Below, piece by piece: positions 20,873-28,169 of a stretch of DNA of 46,154 nucleotides (the first letter of the stretch is position 1; the number at the start of each line of letters is the position of its first letter). The notes under the pieces were generated by a model. That model saw only the letters and a program-made list of their open reading frames with translations, ran no database searches and had not been told where the DNA came from. The position numbers and the translations under genes are program-made. This stretch comes from CAYTGR01 sp964437445 (GTDB lineage: Bacteria; Chloroflexota; Anaerolineae; B4-G1; SLSP01), in contig CAYTGR010000041.1 of the NCBI GenBank assembly GCA_964437445.1, positions 1-46,154 of the forward strand. The letters run 5' to 3'.

Positions 20873-21868
20873 CTACCACAGGGAAAGGAAAATGATCAGT
20901 AAGATTAAAACCAAAGCCAAAAACCCCAAGAAGGGGCCAAAGCGCTCAAAATGGGTCAACCCCTCCATTTGCACGACACTTTCTTCCACGACCGTGGCCT
21001 CAGGATGCCCGACCGGCCGGGAAACAAGGCTGATAGAGTAGGCTTGCGACTGGTAAAGGTTCAATGGCCTGATGACCAGATGCAAGGTCAGGACCTGATT
21101 CGGCTCCAGTTCAGGCGTTTGTGACCAGGTTTCCACGGCGGTGGCGGGGATATAGGGCCGTGGCGCCGCCGGGCTACTCGCCGACGGGGTGAACGCCGGT
21201 GTGCTCTTGCCGGGCTTGAGACGGGAGACCTGGCGGGGGATTTGCTCCACCCGCTGCGCTGTCCATTGAGCGCTGCGCAGCCGGTTGCTCATCTCCACCA
21301 AGGAGCGCCCCGCCGTGCCGGGCAAAATCAGGCTGAGGCTATATAACAAGTCAGAGAGTACCCCGCTGCTCCCCCCTACTGCGTCCACAGTTTGTCTGAT
21401 CCCGCCCCCGGTTGACGGAGCTGAGCCCATGGGCGCGAGGCCGGCCGCCGGCGGTTCCGCCAGCGTGGCTGAAGTGGCCGGACCGGCGGCCGGTCCTGAA
21501 TCACTGACGGGGGCCACCCGCTCCGGCAGGCGGGCTCCGTTGAGGAGAAACTCAAACGCCAGGCCGTTGCCAGGGTCGTCAGCACGGATTTCGTAGCGGC
21601 TGCGCACGTTCCCCAGGTGGGTCAATTCCAGACGGTAGAGCTGGCGGCGCAGCCCGCGTTGCCAGCGGACAATCGCCGGCAGAATGAGGATAGCCAGCAC
21701 CAGCACGACCAGGCCGAATCCCAACCAGTACCATACCCCCGGTTGGGCCGCTGCCGGCAAGTTGCTCTGCGCCGCCACCGGGCTACTCCACGCCAGGAGC
21801 GCCAACAAGACGCTCGTCCCTCCTATGACAAGGGACCATTGACTTCGGGCTATGGGCGTTACAGGCAT
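20873..21868 (-). CDS. Ig-like domain membrane protein
   Basis: 331 residues. The N-terminus has a signal-like hydrophobic segment ending near VAAQ (about 10-34) and a TM (about 44-63, WYWLGFGLVVLVLAILILP) followed by R-W-Q-R-G-L-R-R, which predicts the next part is cytoplasmic. The central region contains an Ig-like domain (THLGNVRSRYEI...FEFLLNGARL) that aligns with the second Ig-like domain of the 1018-residue neighbour (HIANKGNSEAPFRLE...FEFEVPG). The last 20 residues are a second TM (FLALVLILLIIFLSLW). GAAGGAG precedes the ATG. It lies between two FHA genes with spacers of 27 and 36 bp, so it is probably co-transcribed. Function unknown; probable partner of the FHA proteins. Confidence 0.7.
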   Translation of the reverse strand: MPVTPIARSQWSLVIGGTSVLLALLAWSSPVAAQSNLPAAAQPGVWYWLGFGLVVLVLAILILPAIVRWQRGLRRQLYRLELTHLGNVRSRYEIRADDPGNGLAFEFLLNGARLPERVAPVSDSGPAAGPATSATLAEPPAAGLAPMGSAPSTGGGIRQTVDAVGGSSGVLSDLLYSLSLILPGTAGRSLVEMSNRLRSAQWTAQRVEQIPRQVSRLKPGKSTPAFTPSASSPAAPRPYIPATAVETWSQTPELEPNQVLTLHLVIRPLNLYQSQAYSISLVSRPVGHPEATVVEESVVQMEGLTHFERFGPFLGFLALVLILLIIFLSLW

Positions 21869-21895
21869 GGACTGTTCTCCTTCTACCCTGACAGA

Positions 21896-22627
21896 CTACG
21901 GTTTAGTGACTCGGACCAGGCTCAAGGTGTGAAAATAATAGGGCAGGATCTGAATATCCCGCGCGACCTTTGCCATTTCACCCGGGTAGGCCTCTGGCGC
22001 GGTAGCCTGGATGACGAGATGATAGGTCCCCGCCGGCGGGGTGTGCTGCGCTGGCGGGCGCAGGCAGAAGGGCACGACCTTGGCGGCGTTGGGAAACAAC
22101 AAGGGCCCGGGACCAATCGTGTAACAGTCGGGCGGCAGTCCCTCCACTTCCAGCTTGAACTGGACCCCGGCCTTGTCGCCCAGGTTACGCACCGTGATGG
22201 CCCCTTCCACCACCTGTCCCGGTGACAATTGGGCCTGGGGCAAGGCCAGTTCCACCCCGATCGACTGGGTGGCGCTGCGGCGCTCCAGGCCCCCCCCACC
22301 GCCGCCACCGCCGCGAAAGACGAGCGTGAATTCCCCCACGGAGAGCGTCACCTCGGTCGTCAGCACCGCCGTGGCGCGGGGGGCTAACGCATCGCTATCG
22401 TGCGGGCCTAAGAAAATGTCTGAATCGCCCAAATTGACCAAACGGGTGCCCTGACCAGGAATAGAGAGCAGCTGCAAATGCCGTGGCGCAACCCCGCCGC
22501 CGCGTGCCGGCGCCAACACGATGTCGTTCCGGGCATCGCTGCCGATGTAGATCAGCGGTTTCTCCAGCGGAAACGTTTTCCGCCAGCCGTCGCGGTCGGT
22601 GACCTCTATTTCGTTGCCTTGCGCCAT
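21896..22627 (-). CDS. FHA-like and Ig-like domain cytoplasmic protein
   Basis: 243 residues with no signal peptide or TM. Residues about 15-105 resemble an FHA domain (IYIGSDARNDIVL, then PRHLQL and a closing VTLSVGEFTLVF), but the canonical GRxxxxD is altered to GSDARND, so phosphopeptide binding may be weakened. A run of eight glycines forms a hinge, followed by one Ig-like domain ending ILPYYFHT, a close match to the INPYYEF boundary in the 1018-residue FHA protein. GAGAGGGG precedes the ATG. It appears to be the separate-gene version of the N-terminus of that protein, located directly after the baseplate-side genes. Confidence 0.7.
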   Translation of the reverse strand: MAQGNEIEVTDRDGWRKTFPLEKPLIYIGSDARNDIVLAPARGGGVAPRHLQLLSIPGQGTRLVNLGDSDIFLGPHDSDALAPRATAVLTTEVTLSVGEFTLVFRGGGGGGGGLERRSATQSIGVELALPQAQLSPGQVVEGAITVRNLGDKAGVQFKLEVEGLPPDCYTIGPGPLLFPNAAKVVPFCLRPPAQHTPPAGTYHLVIQATAPEAYPGEMAKVARDIQILPYYFHTLSLVRVTKP

Positions 22628-22664
22628 GGCTTACCCCTCTCCGTTATAAATGACGGGTGACGTT

Positions 22665-23816
22665 TCACTTCGGCTTGCGGCGTTCCAACGCATACGCCAG
22701 GAAGTTAGCCCCCCACTCGTGGGCCGCCTGGATCTCGGCCCGGGTAGGCGTCCCGCCGCGCCGGCCACCCCCCCACAGCTCACCGTAATCGCCATTGCTG
22801 ACCAGCACCCCTTCTCCGATTTGGATGGCAACCGGCTCGTGGGGGTCAAAACCGGCCGGCGGCGCGGCAAAGAAATAAGGGGTGGTCAGCAACCGGTGAT
22901 CGTCAGGGAGTGCCGTTACCGAAAACCCCAACGACTCCAGCAGCTCCTTGAAGGCAGCGGCGGCCGGCGGTTCGCCGGTCAACGTCTCGCGCCGCGAGCT
23001 CTCCAGCAACAGCGTTCCACCTTCTTGCACAAAGGTGTAAAGGCGCTTCATTTCATCCACGCTTAACTGGAAGGGACCTAACCCCACCAGATAAATCAGC
23101 GTGTATGGCGCCAGCTGCGTTGTTAACGGGATGCCATCATCTACCCATACCTGACAGAAGCCGCTGCGGCGGATCGCCTGCGCCAGTGCTGTCACTCCCC
23201 GTCCGTAACGGGCGCTGGGCGCGCCGCCCAGGTAGCCAACGCCGATCAGCGCTTGAGCGGGCGGTGTGACACCGATCTCGTGACGGAAACGCAAGTCAAT
23301 CTCGTTGACGCCGGGGTGGTCGCGATCGGCGGCGTTTTGCACCGGAGCATCGCGGCTCTGCCGCCGGATGCGGGCCAGTTCCACGCCCGCGCCCGGCTGG
23401 CCCGGAGCGGAGGGCGCGCGCGCCTCCACTCCAAACTCGGATTGGATGTAGAAAAGGTTGTACTCGTCCCGCCCCTTCACCGCCTGGGGCGCGCTTTCCC
23501 CGTGCGAAAGCTGCAGGCAGAGCGTCCCCTGGCCTTTTCCTAAATCGTAAGTGATGGCTTCGGTCAAGACAATCGTCTCGCCCTCCGGATCCATAGCAAT
23601 CCCTGGCAGGATGTAGACGGTGGCATCCGGGGGGTCGCTGGCAATCACCTCCAGGCCGGTGACGATGCCCGGACCGTGCTGCAGCAGGGCGTGGAAGCGT
23701 TGGCGCAACCGGTGATAATCGTGCGCTTCTTCCCAAACGGCAGCGGTTACAGTCATCCCGTCCACGGGTTGTATGCGGCGGGTCGGATATGCTCGCAAGA
23801 GTTTGTCTTTGTTCAT
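22665..23816 (-). CDS. eCIS-associated protein with DUF4159-like C-terminal domain
   Basis: 383 residues from the ATG at 23816, chosen because GAGG lies seven bases upstream; an in-frame TTG six bases earlier is less likely. The N-terminal half (WEEAHDYHRLRQRFHAL... GIVTGLEVIA... and a PGIAMDPEG turn) has the look of a phage/CIS baseplate-associated domain. The C-terminal half (about 190-383) resembles DUF4159, a class I amidotransferase-like fold: L-I-Y-L-V-G-L-G, then LYTFVQEGGTLLLES, and finally EWGANFLAYALERR. I see no convincing catalytic Cys-His pair, so enzymatic activity is doubtful. It directly follows tail protein I, the place where Afp-type clusters carry fibre or baseplate accessory genes. 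Function unknown. Confidence 0.65.
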   Translation of the reverse strand: MNKDKLLRAYPTRRIQPVDGMTVTAAVWEEAHDYHRLRQRFHALLQHGPGIVTGLEVIASDPPDATVYILPGIAMDPEGETIVLTEAITYDLGKGQGTLCLQLSHGESAPQAVKGRDEYNLFYIQSEFGVEARAPSAPGQPGAGVELARIRRQSRDAPVQNAADRDHPGVNEIDLRFRHEIGVTPPAQALIGVGYLGGAPSARYGRGVTALAQAIRRSGFCQVWVDDGIPLTTQLAPYTLIYLVGLGPFQLSVDEMKRLYTFVQEGGTLLLESSRRETLTGEPPAAAAFKELLESLGFSVTALPDDHRLLTTPYFFAAPPAGFDPHEPVAIQIGEGVLVSNGDYGELWGGGRRGGTPTRAEIQAAHEWGANFLAYALERRKPK

Positions 23817-23872
23817 GCTCAAACCTCAGCGGTAAAGGATAAGGATTAGATAAGGGATCAGTGCGCCAAGGG

Positions 23873-24859
23873 TCACCGGTCGCGGCCCACCGCCTCCCGT
23901 TCCTGGCCGATGATGTGCAAGAGGTAGGTGGTGTGCGCCGGCTTTTCCGCCTCAATGATGCTTTCCACCAGCCGGCGGCGCTCTTTTTCTTGTTGCCGGG
24001 CGGTGGCCTCGTCTGAACCCGCCAACGCCGGCAGCCGCAATGTCACCGTGAACGTATGGGGGATGTTCCGCTGTCCCAACGCTACCCCCAGCCCTAAGTG
24101 CGTCTCGTCGCCCAGGCAAAAATTCTTGGCGCGGTGCTCAAAGATTTCGGGTTCCTCACCGGTGAAAAGCTGCAGATATTCCGCCAATCCCCGGCGGGTC
24201 CCGCGTTGGCGATAGAGCCGGATCGCCGCCAGCAAAAGCTGACGCCGGCGCTCCTCAGGCCAGCGCTCGTCCAACACCAGATCCAACCAGGAAGCCAACC
24301 AGGGGAGCAGGTCGGCCGGCGCCGTCCGCGGATCAAAGTAGTAGGCCAGCTGGTCAATTTGCTGCTCCAGAGGTCCCCAGAAGCTCTCAAAAAGCATCAG
24401 GAAACGCCCCATGAGCTCGTCGGAATCGTAAAGTGCGGGCAGGTATTGGAGATAGCGCCCCTTGGCCGCCACGGTGATGGTCGCCACTTCCTGCGCCCGG
24501 TATGTCTGCTCTCCCTCCACGACGACCGCGGTAGCGACACTGTTCAAGTTCAGATCGTGCAGCACCATCGCTACGGTCACCGCCACCTGGAACTCAAAAA
24601 CGGAGCCGGCTTTCAGCGCGCCATCCAGCTCCCATGTGATCCGCCATTCCTCGTCCAACCCCACCACGCGCGGGACCAGGTCCGCCGGGCCACGGTAGTC
24701 GGTCAAGGCCAGTGTCTGGGGAAACGCCAGATGCAATGTCAGGCCGGGCAGAGGACTCCATACCGTCACACGGGCATAGAAGGTCAGCGCCTCACCGGGA
24801 TAGCACCGGCAGCGTTCTGGTACGTAATCCACCCGTAACCTGGATTCTGGTTCGGTCAT
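23873..24859 (-). CDS. Phage tail protein I family baseplate protein (Afp12-like)
   Basis: 328 residues from the ATG at 24859, supported by GGGAG ten bases upstream; an in-frame TTG at 24865 is closer to that motif but less likely. The core matches P2 gpI-type tail proteins: YLQYLPALYDSDELMGRFL, then WLASWLDLVLDERW, RRQLLLAAIRLYRQRGT and RRGLAEYLQLFTG, the usual signature of the TIGR02242 family. The N-terminal ~115 residues are a beta-rich extension, and the C-terminus is a gpI-like tail (AHTTYLLHI). In contractile tails this family joins baseplate J in the wedge. It follows baseplate J with a 139-bp spacer that carries a GTGAGC-type hairpin. Confidence 0.9.
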   Translation of the reverse strand: MTEPESRLRVDYVPERCRCYPGEALTFYARVTVWSPLPGLTLHLAFPQTLALTDYRGPADLVPRVVGLDEEWRITWELDGALKAGSVFEFQVAVTVAMVLHDLNLNSVATAVVVEGEQTYRAQEVATITVAAKGRYLQYLPALYDSDELMGRFLMLFESFWGPLEQQIDQLAYYFDPRTAPADLLPWLASWLDLVLDERWPEERRRQLLLAAIRLYRQRGTRRGLAEYLQLFTGEEPEIFEHRAKNFCLGDETHLGLGVALGQRNIPHTFTVTLRLPALAGSDEATARQQEKERRRLVESIIEAEKPAHTTYLLHIIGQEREAVGRDR

Positions 24860-24898
24860 CGGCAACTCACTCCCTTGAAAATAGAAACCAGTTAAGGG

Positions 24899-24948
24899 GT
24901 GAGCAGAGAGCAGCAGGTAGCAGTTCCTGTTTCCTGCTCACCGCTCAC
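24899..24948. repeat. GTGAGC-type inverted repeat between baseplate J and tail protein I
   Basis: The left arm at 24899-24918 (GTGAGC, AGAGAG, CAGCAGG) pairs imperfectly with CCTGCTCACCGCTCAC at 24933-24948, leaving a short loop. Its building block GTGAGC(A/G)G is the same as in the larger inverted repeat at 27141-27254, two genes away, so one repeat family has entered this operon twice. It occupies most of the 139-bp intergenic space. Confidence 0.6.
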
Positions 24949-24998
24949 ATTTTCATCCCGCCGCTGGTGAACGCCCATTCCTGGTAAATTCCCCTGAA

Positions 24999-27119
24999 TT
25001 AGAGATTGACCAGTTTGACCTCGTGGCGCAATGAGCAAAGCACGGTATCGGGTGGCACTTCCAGTAACCGCCCCGTCACCGGGGTCAGTTCTGGCACGGC
25101 TTCCGGCACGGTCTCCGGGGCCTCGGTGACGCCTACCGGGGCCTCACGCGGCAATGCCAGTTCTCGGTACGCCAGTTTGACATCCAACACATGCTTGACG
25201 CCCGGCACCTGTTGTATCAACGAAAATACCTCAGAAAGGTAGAGATCACGCCCAAACGGCCACCCTTCCCAACTCTGCCCGATCATTTCAGACAAGGTCT
25301 CTTCCGCCCCGAAAGCCAGCGGCGTGAGAAACTGGTGCAGCCGCTCTATCACGCGCGCCTGCACGATCTCCGGCCGCTGGTAGGACGTGGGGACCACTTC
25401 GGCCGTGACCTGAATGCCCCAATAACGGGGTTCCCGCACGGTCAGGGTCGTAGTCAGCAGCCGGTATTGATCCAGATAATCCATGATCTCCTCGCGCAGG
25501 GGTGGGTCCAGCCAAAGCTTGGAGAGATCACCGGCCCGCAGCGCGTCCACCGCAGACGGGATGATGAGCAGTTCCACCATACCGGGCGGCAGAGTGGGGT
25601 TGGCCTTGCCCGGCGTGCGGCACTTGACGCGCGCGACCGACCGCGAGGCCTGTTTCGCCAGGTTTTCAAAGTCCTCAGCCGTCACCGCCCGTTGCTGAGC
25701 CCGCAATTCGCGGCGCGCCCGCATTTTGGCTTCTTCCAGGTTTTCCTGATCCCGTCCGCCCTCGGCCCGGCGCAAATTGGTGACCCGGTCAATGTAGGGA
25801 ATGGCCACGCGCAGCACCTGCAGCTTATCAACGGGCACATTTCCGGTAGCGCCGCCCCCGTAACGGTAGTGACTGAAGCGGATCTGGCGGCCGGTCCCTG
25901 GGACCCGCCCATACTGCCGCACCGTGCCATCCCGTTGGCGGATGGCCGGCCCGAAGCAAATTTCACCGCTCGCCAGTTCCAGGGTGTAATGCCGGGCGTA
26001 GCGATCCGAGCGGGAGAAATCGGTAACCCGTTCCCAGGGCACAAAGACCAGTTCACCGTCACGCAGCTCTTCCACCTCCACTGTCTCACCCTCGCCGGGC
26101 TCCAGGACCGGCGCATGTTGCAACTTGAACACCTGGCCTGGTTCACCATTGCTCTGTCCCACCTGCTCATCGGCCTGCACCACGGCATGAGTCGCCCAGA
26201 CCGTCCCGCCCAATGTATGGGCGTGCACCCGCCGGATCCGCGGGGATTGGGTATACGTACCCTGTTCCGGTCGCCGCTGATCAAAGCGGCAACGCACCCA
26301 GTAGGCGCGCTTGCCCTGCACCTCGTCCGGTTGATGGATCAACGGCAGATACAACACCAGCTTGCCGCGCGCATTGTTCAGCCCCCCGGTGGTGTCTTTT
26401 TCACCGGTCCGGGTACTGGGCGCAATTTCTTCCCACTTACCCTGGCCGAGCGAACACTCCCAGACCAGGGGGGGATCCTCCCGGCGGATGCCGGTCGCCT
26501 GCGTTTCAAAGCACTCAAACGTCAATTGCAAGATCTGACCGCTCATCCGGTGCGCTTCGTCGAATCCCAGGTAGAAAGTGTCGCCTTCTTGAGGGTGCTC
26601 CCGGTTAAAAGCGTAAAAAGGGTCCAACCCCATCCGTGAGAAGTAGTTTTTGGTCAGATCCTCTTCCCGCGGCACTCGCTCTTCCCGCCGCAACTGGACC
26701 AGGAGCGGCGGCTCAATGGCGAGCCGCTCATCGGTGGTGAAGATGATTTCCTCTTCCCCTTCGGTCCGCCGGGTAGTCACCTGCGTCCCCTGCGGGATCA
26801 CCGGCACGGTCGTATCCTCCGGCGAAAGGGGCAGCGGGACCGACAACCAAAAGGTCAACTCTGTCCGCGCGCTGCTGGGTGGCTGGAGTTGGACACCAAG
26901 CAGGTTCAAAAACCGGATGTAGTTTTTCTCCGGCACCCGGTTCAGGCGATAGGTCAATAACTCCGTCATCCAGGCGAACAGTTCAATCAGGGTAATCCCC
27001 GGATCGCTCAGGTTGTAATCGGTCCATTCTGGACAGTAGCGGATAATGCGCAGCCGTGCTTCATCCACCAGATCTTTCTGGAAGCGCAGGTCATCCAGGA
27101 TCGGCTCAGGTAATGGCAT
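24999..27119 (-). CDS. Baseplate J family protein (Afp11-like wedge component)
   Basis: 706 residues. The N-terminus has the typical eCIS/phage opening: LDDLRFQKDLVDEARLRI, then W-T-D-Y-N-L-S-D-P-G-I-T and L-I-E-L-F-A-W-M-T-E-L-L-T-Y-R-L-N. The middle contains the conserved wedge region (RYGGGATGNVPVDKLQVL, then AVTAEDFENLAKQA and ARVKC) and the C-terminal third has the J-type VREPRYWGIQVTAEVVP and LYLSEVFSLIQQVPGV. It forms the baseplate wedge with tail protein I and gp25. GAGGAG precedes the ATG. Length is normal for the 'putative baseplate assembly protein' family. Confidence 0.93.
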   Translation of the reverse strand: MPLPEPILDDLRFQKDLVDEARLRIIRYCPEWTDYNLSDPGITLIELFAWMTELLTYRLNRVPEKNYIRFLNLLGVQLQPPSSARTELTFWLSVPLPLSPEDTTVPVIPQGTQVTTRRTEGEEEIIFTTDERLAIEPPLLVQLRREERVPREEDLTKNYFSRMGLDPFYAFNREHPQEGDTFYLGFDEAHRMSGQILQLTFECFETQATGIRREDPPLVWECSLGQGKWEEIAPSTRTGEKDTTGGLNNARGKLVLYLPLIHQPDEVQGKRAYWVRCRFDQRRPEQGTYTQSPRIRRVHAHTLGGTVWATHAVVQADEQVGQSNGEPGQVFKLQHAPVLEPGEGETVEVEELRDGELVFVPWERVTDFSRSDRYARHYTLELASGEICFGPAIRQRDGTVRQYGRVPGTGRQIRFSHYRYGGGATGNVPVDKLQVLRVAIPYIDRVTNLRRAEGGRDQENLEEAKMRARRELRAQQRAVTAEDFENLAKQASRSVARVKCRTPGKANPTLPPGMVELLIIPSAVDALRAGDLSKLWLDPPLREEIMDYLDQYRLLTTTLTVREPRYWGIQVTAEVVPTSYQRPEIVQARVIERLHQFLTPLAFGAEETLSEMIGQSWEGWPFGRDLYLSEVFSLIQQVPGVKHVLDVKLAYRELALPREAPVGVTEAPETVPEAVPELTPVTGRLLEVPPDTVLCSLRHEVKLVNL

Positions 27120-27140
27120 AAGGTCTCCTCAAATAACAAT

Positions 27141-27254
27141 AGGTGAGCAGTTTTTAGTGAGCAGTTCTTAGTGAGCGGTTCTTGGTGAGCAGTGAAAATC
27201 TAAAAGATATTTTACTGCTCTCTACTCACCGCTCACTGCTCACTGCTCTCTACT
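27141..27254. repeat. Large GTGAGCAGT inverted repeat inside the eCIS operon
   Basis: Four direct copies of GTGAGC(A/G)GT at 27143-27193, spaced by T-rich stretches, are followed by an AT-rich centre (AAAATCTAAAAGATATTTT) and then by the complementary series ACTGCTC...GCTCACTGCTCACTGCTC at 27214-27254. The RNA between gp25 and baseplate J could fold into a long, imperfect stem of about 40 bp. It reaches the TGA of gp25. Possible roles are processing or attenuation between gp25 and J; it could also be a neutral repeat insertion. Confidence 0.75.
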
Positions 27255-27664
27255 CATTCCGCCCCCATCAGATAGAAGGGATAAACGATACTGCGGACGT
27301 TGTGCGTCGCCAAAACGCGGTAAGTGATCTCCACCAACATCGCGCCGTCATGATAGGGATCGGGGTAAGCGTTCACCCCCAGCACCTCAATGCGCGGCTC
27401 CCAGCGCATCAACGCCAACCGCACATAATAGGCCATGTCGGCCTGGGTCGTGGTGTTGAGCGGCGCGAACAGCAGCTCTTTGGCCCGACAACCAAACTCC
27501 GGCCGCATCACCCGCTCGCCCGGCGAGGTCTCCAGGATGATGCGGATGGCCTGTTCAATGTCGGCCTCGCCTCGGGCCAGCGCTACCTCACCGCGTTGAT
27601 TGAGCTGGAGCGGGAAAGCCAACCCCTGCCCCAGAAACTCCCGTTTGCGAATGTCGTCTTCCAT
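27254..27664 (-). CDS. gp25/GPW-like baseplate protein (Afp9-like)
   Basis: 136 residues, the normal size for the T4 gp25/lysozyme-like GPW family that links sheath to baseplate. Characteristic features are GQGLAFPLQLNQRGEVALA, then DIEQAIRIILETSPGERVMRPEFGC (EARxxER-like core: I-I-L-E-T-S-P-G-E-R-V-M) and RVEITYRV-like strands at the end (VEITYRVLAT). GAAGGA lies five bases before the ATG. It sits between the PAAR-like tip gene and baseplate J, as in Afp-type clusters. Confidence 0.9.
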   Translation of the reverse strand: MEDDIRKREFLGQGLAFPLQLNQRGEVALARGEADIEQAIRIILETSPGERVMRPEFGCRAKELLFAPLNTTTQADMAYYVRLALMRWEPRIEVLGVNAYPDPYHDGAMLVEITYRVLATHNVRSIVYPFYLMGAE

Positions 27665-27720
27665 GACTGTCCTTCAAAAATAGACCTGGGGGAATCCCTC
27701 TAAAAACAGTCAACCCGTCC

Positions 27721-28107
27721 CTACTGGCAGTTGACCCGCACCTGACCGGGGAAAGTGACGCTGATCACGCCGCCGTAGGCACACATCAGGGTGCAAGTGT
27801 TGTTCAACGCCGGTTTCTTGTTAAACATGACCCGCACCGACCCCGGTATCCAGGGCGCGGGGATCACCGGGGTGCAGGGCATGGGGGTCAACACCCCCAG
27901 CGCGGCCGCGGTCGCCGAAGCGACCGCCGGGTTCGCCAGGGAAGTACAGACCCCCGCCGGGATCAAATTCTTGAACGGAATGTTGTCCATGATCGTGGCG
28001 GCCGGCATGTAGGTGAGGGTCACCCGGTTTTCGGGCGTCACCATAAACGTGATGGTGGCCCCAAAACTGCATTGCAACATCGCACCCATGCACAGGATCT
28101 GTCCCAT
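27721..28107 (-). CDS. PAAR-like (DUF4280-type) spike-tip protein (Afp10-like)
   Basis: 128 residues beginning MGQILCMGAMLQCSFG, the characteristic start of DUF4280/PAAR-like tip proteins. It has conserved Cys residues (six in all) and the PCTPVIPAPWIPG and TCTLMCAYGGVISV segments seen in this family. Such proteins cap the VgrG/gp5-like spike and sharpen the piercing tip, with metal-binding Cys/His in relatives. GAGGGGG precedes the ATG. It is placed directly after the spike gene, which fits its role. Confidence 0.9.
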   Translation of the reverse strand: MGQILCMGAMLQCSFGATITFMVTPENRVTLTYMPAATIMDNIPFKNLIPAGVCTSLANPAVASATAAALGVLTPMPCTPVIPAPWIPGSVRVMFNKKPALNNTCTLMCAYGGVISVTFPGQVRVNCQ

Positions 28108-28169
28108 TGTTGCCCCCTCTCTCTACTCACTGGCACGACTCACGAATGGCAATCGGCCCAAATAGAATT

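Noticed and set aside
25191..26639. Plus-strand open frame (482 codons)
   Set aside because: Antisense to baseplate J; shadow of a real gene.
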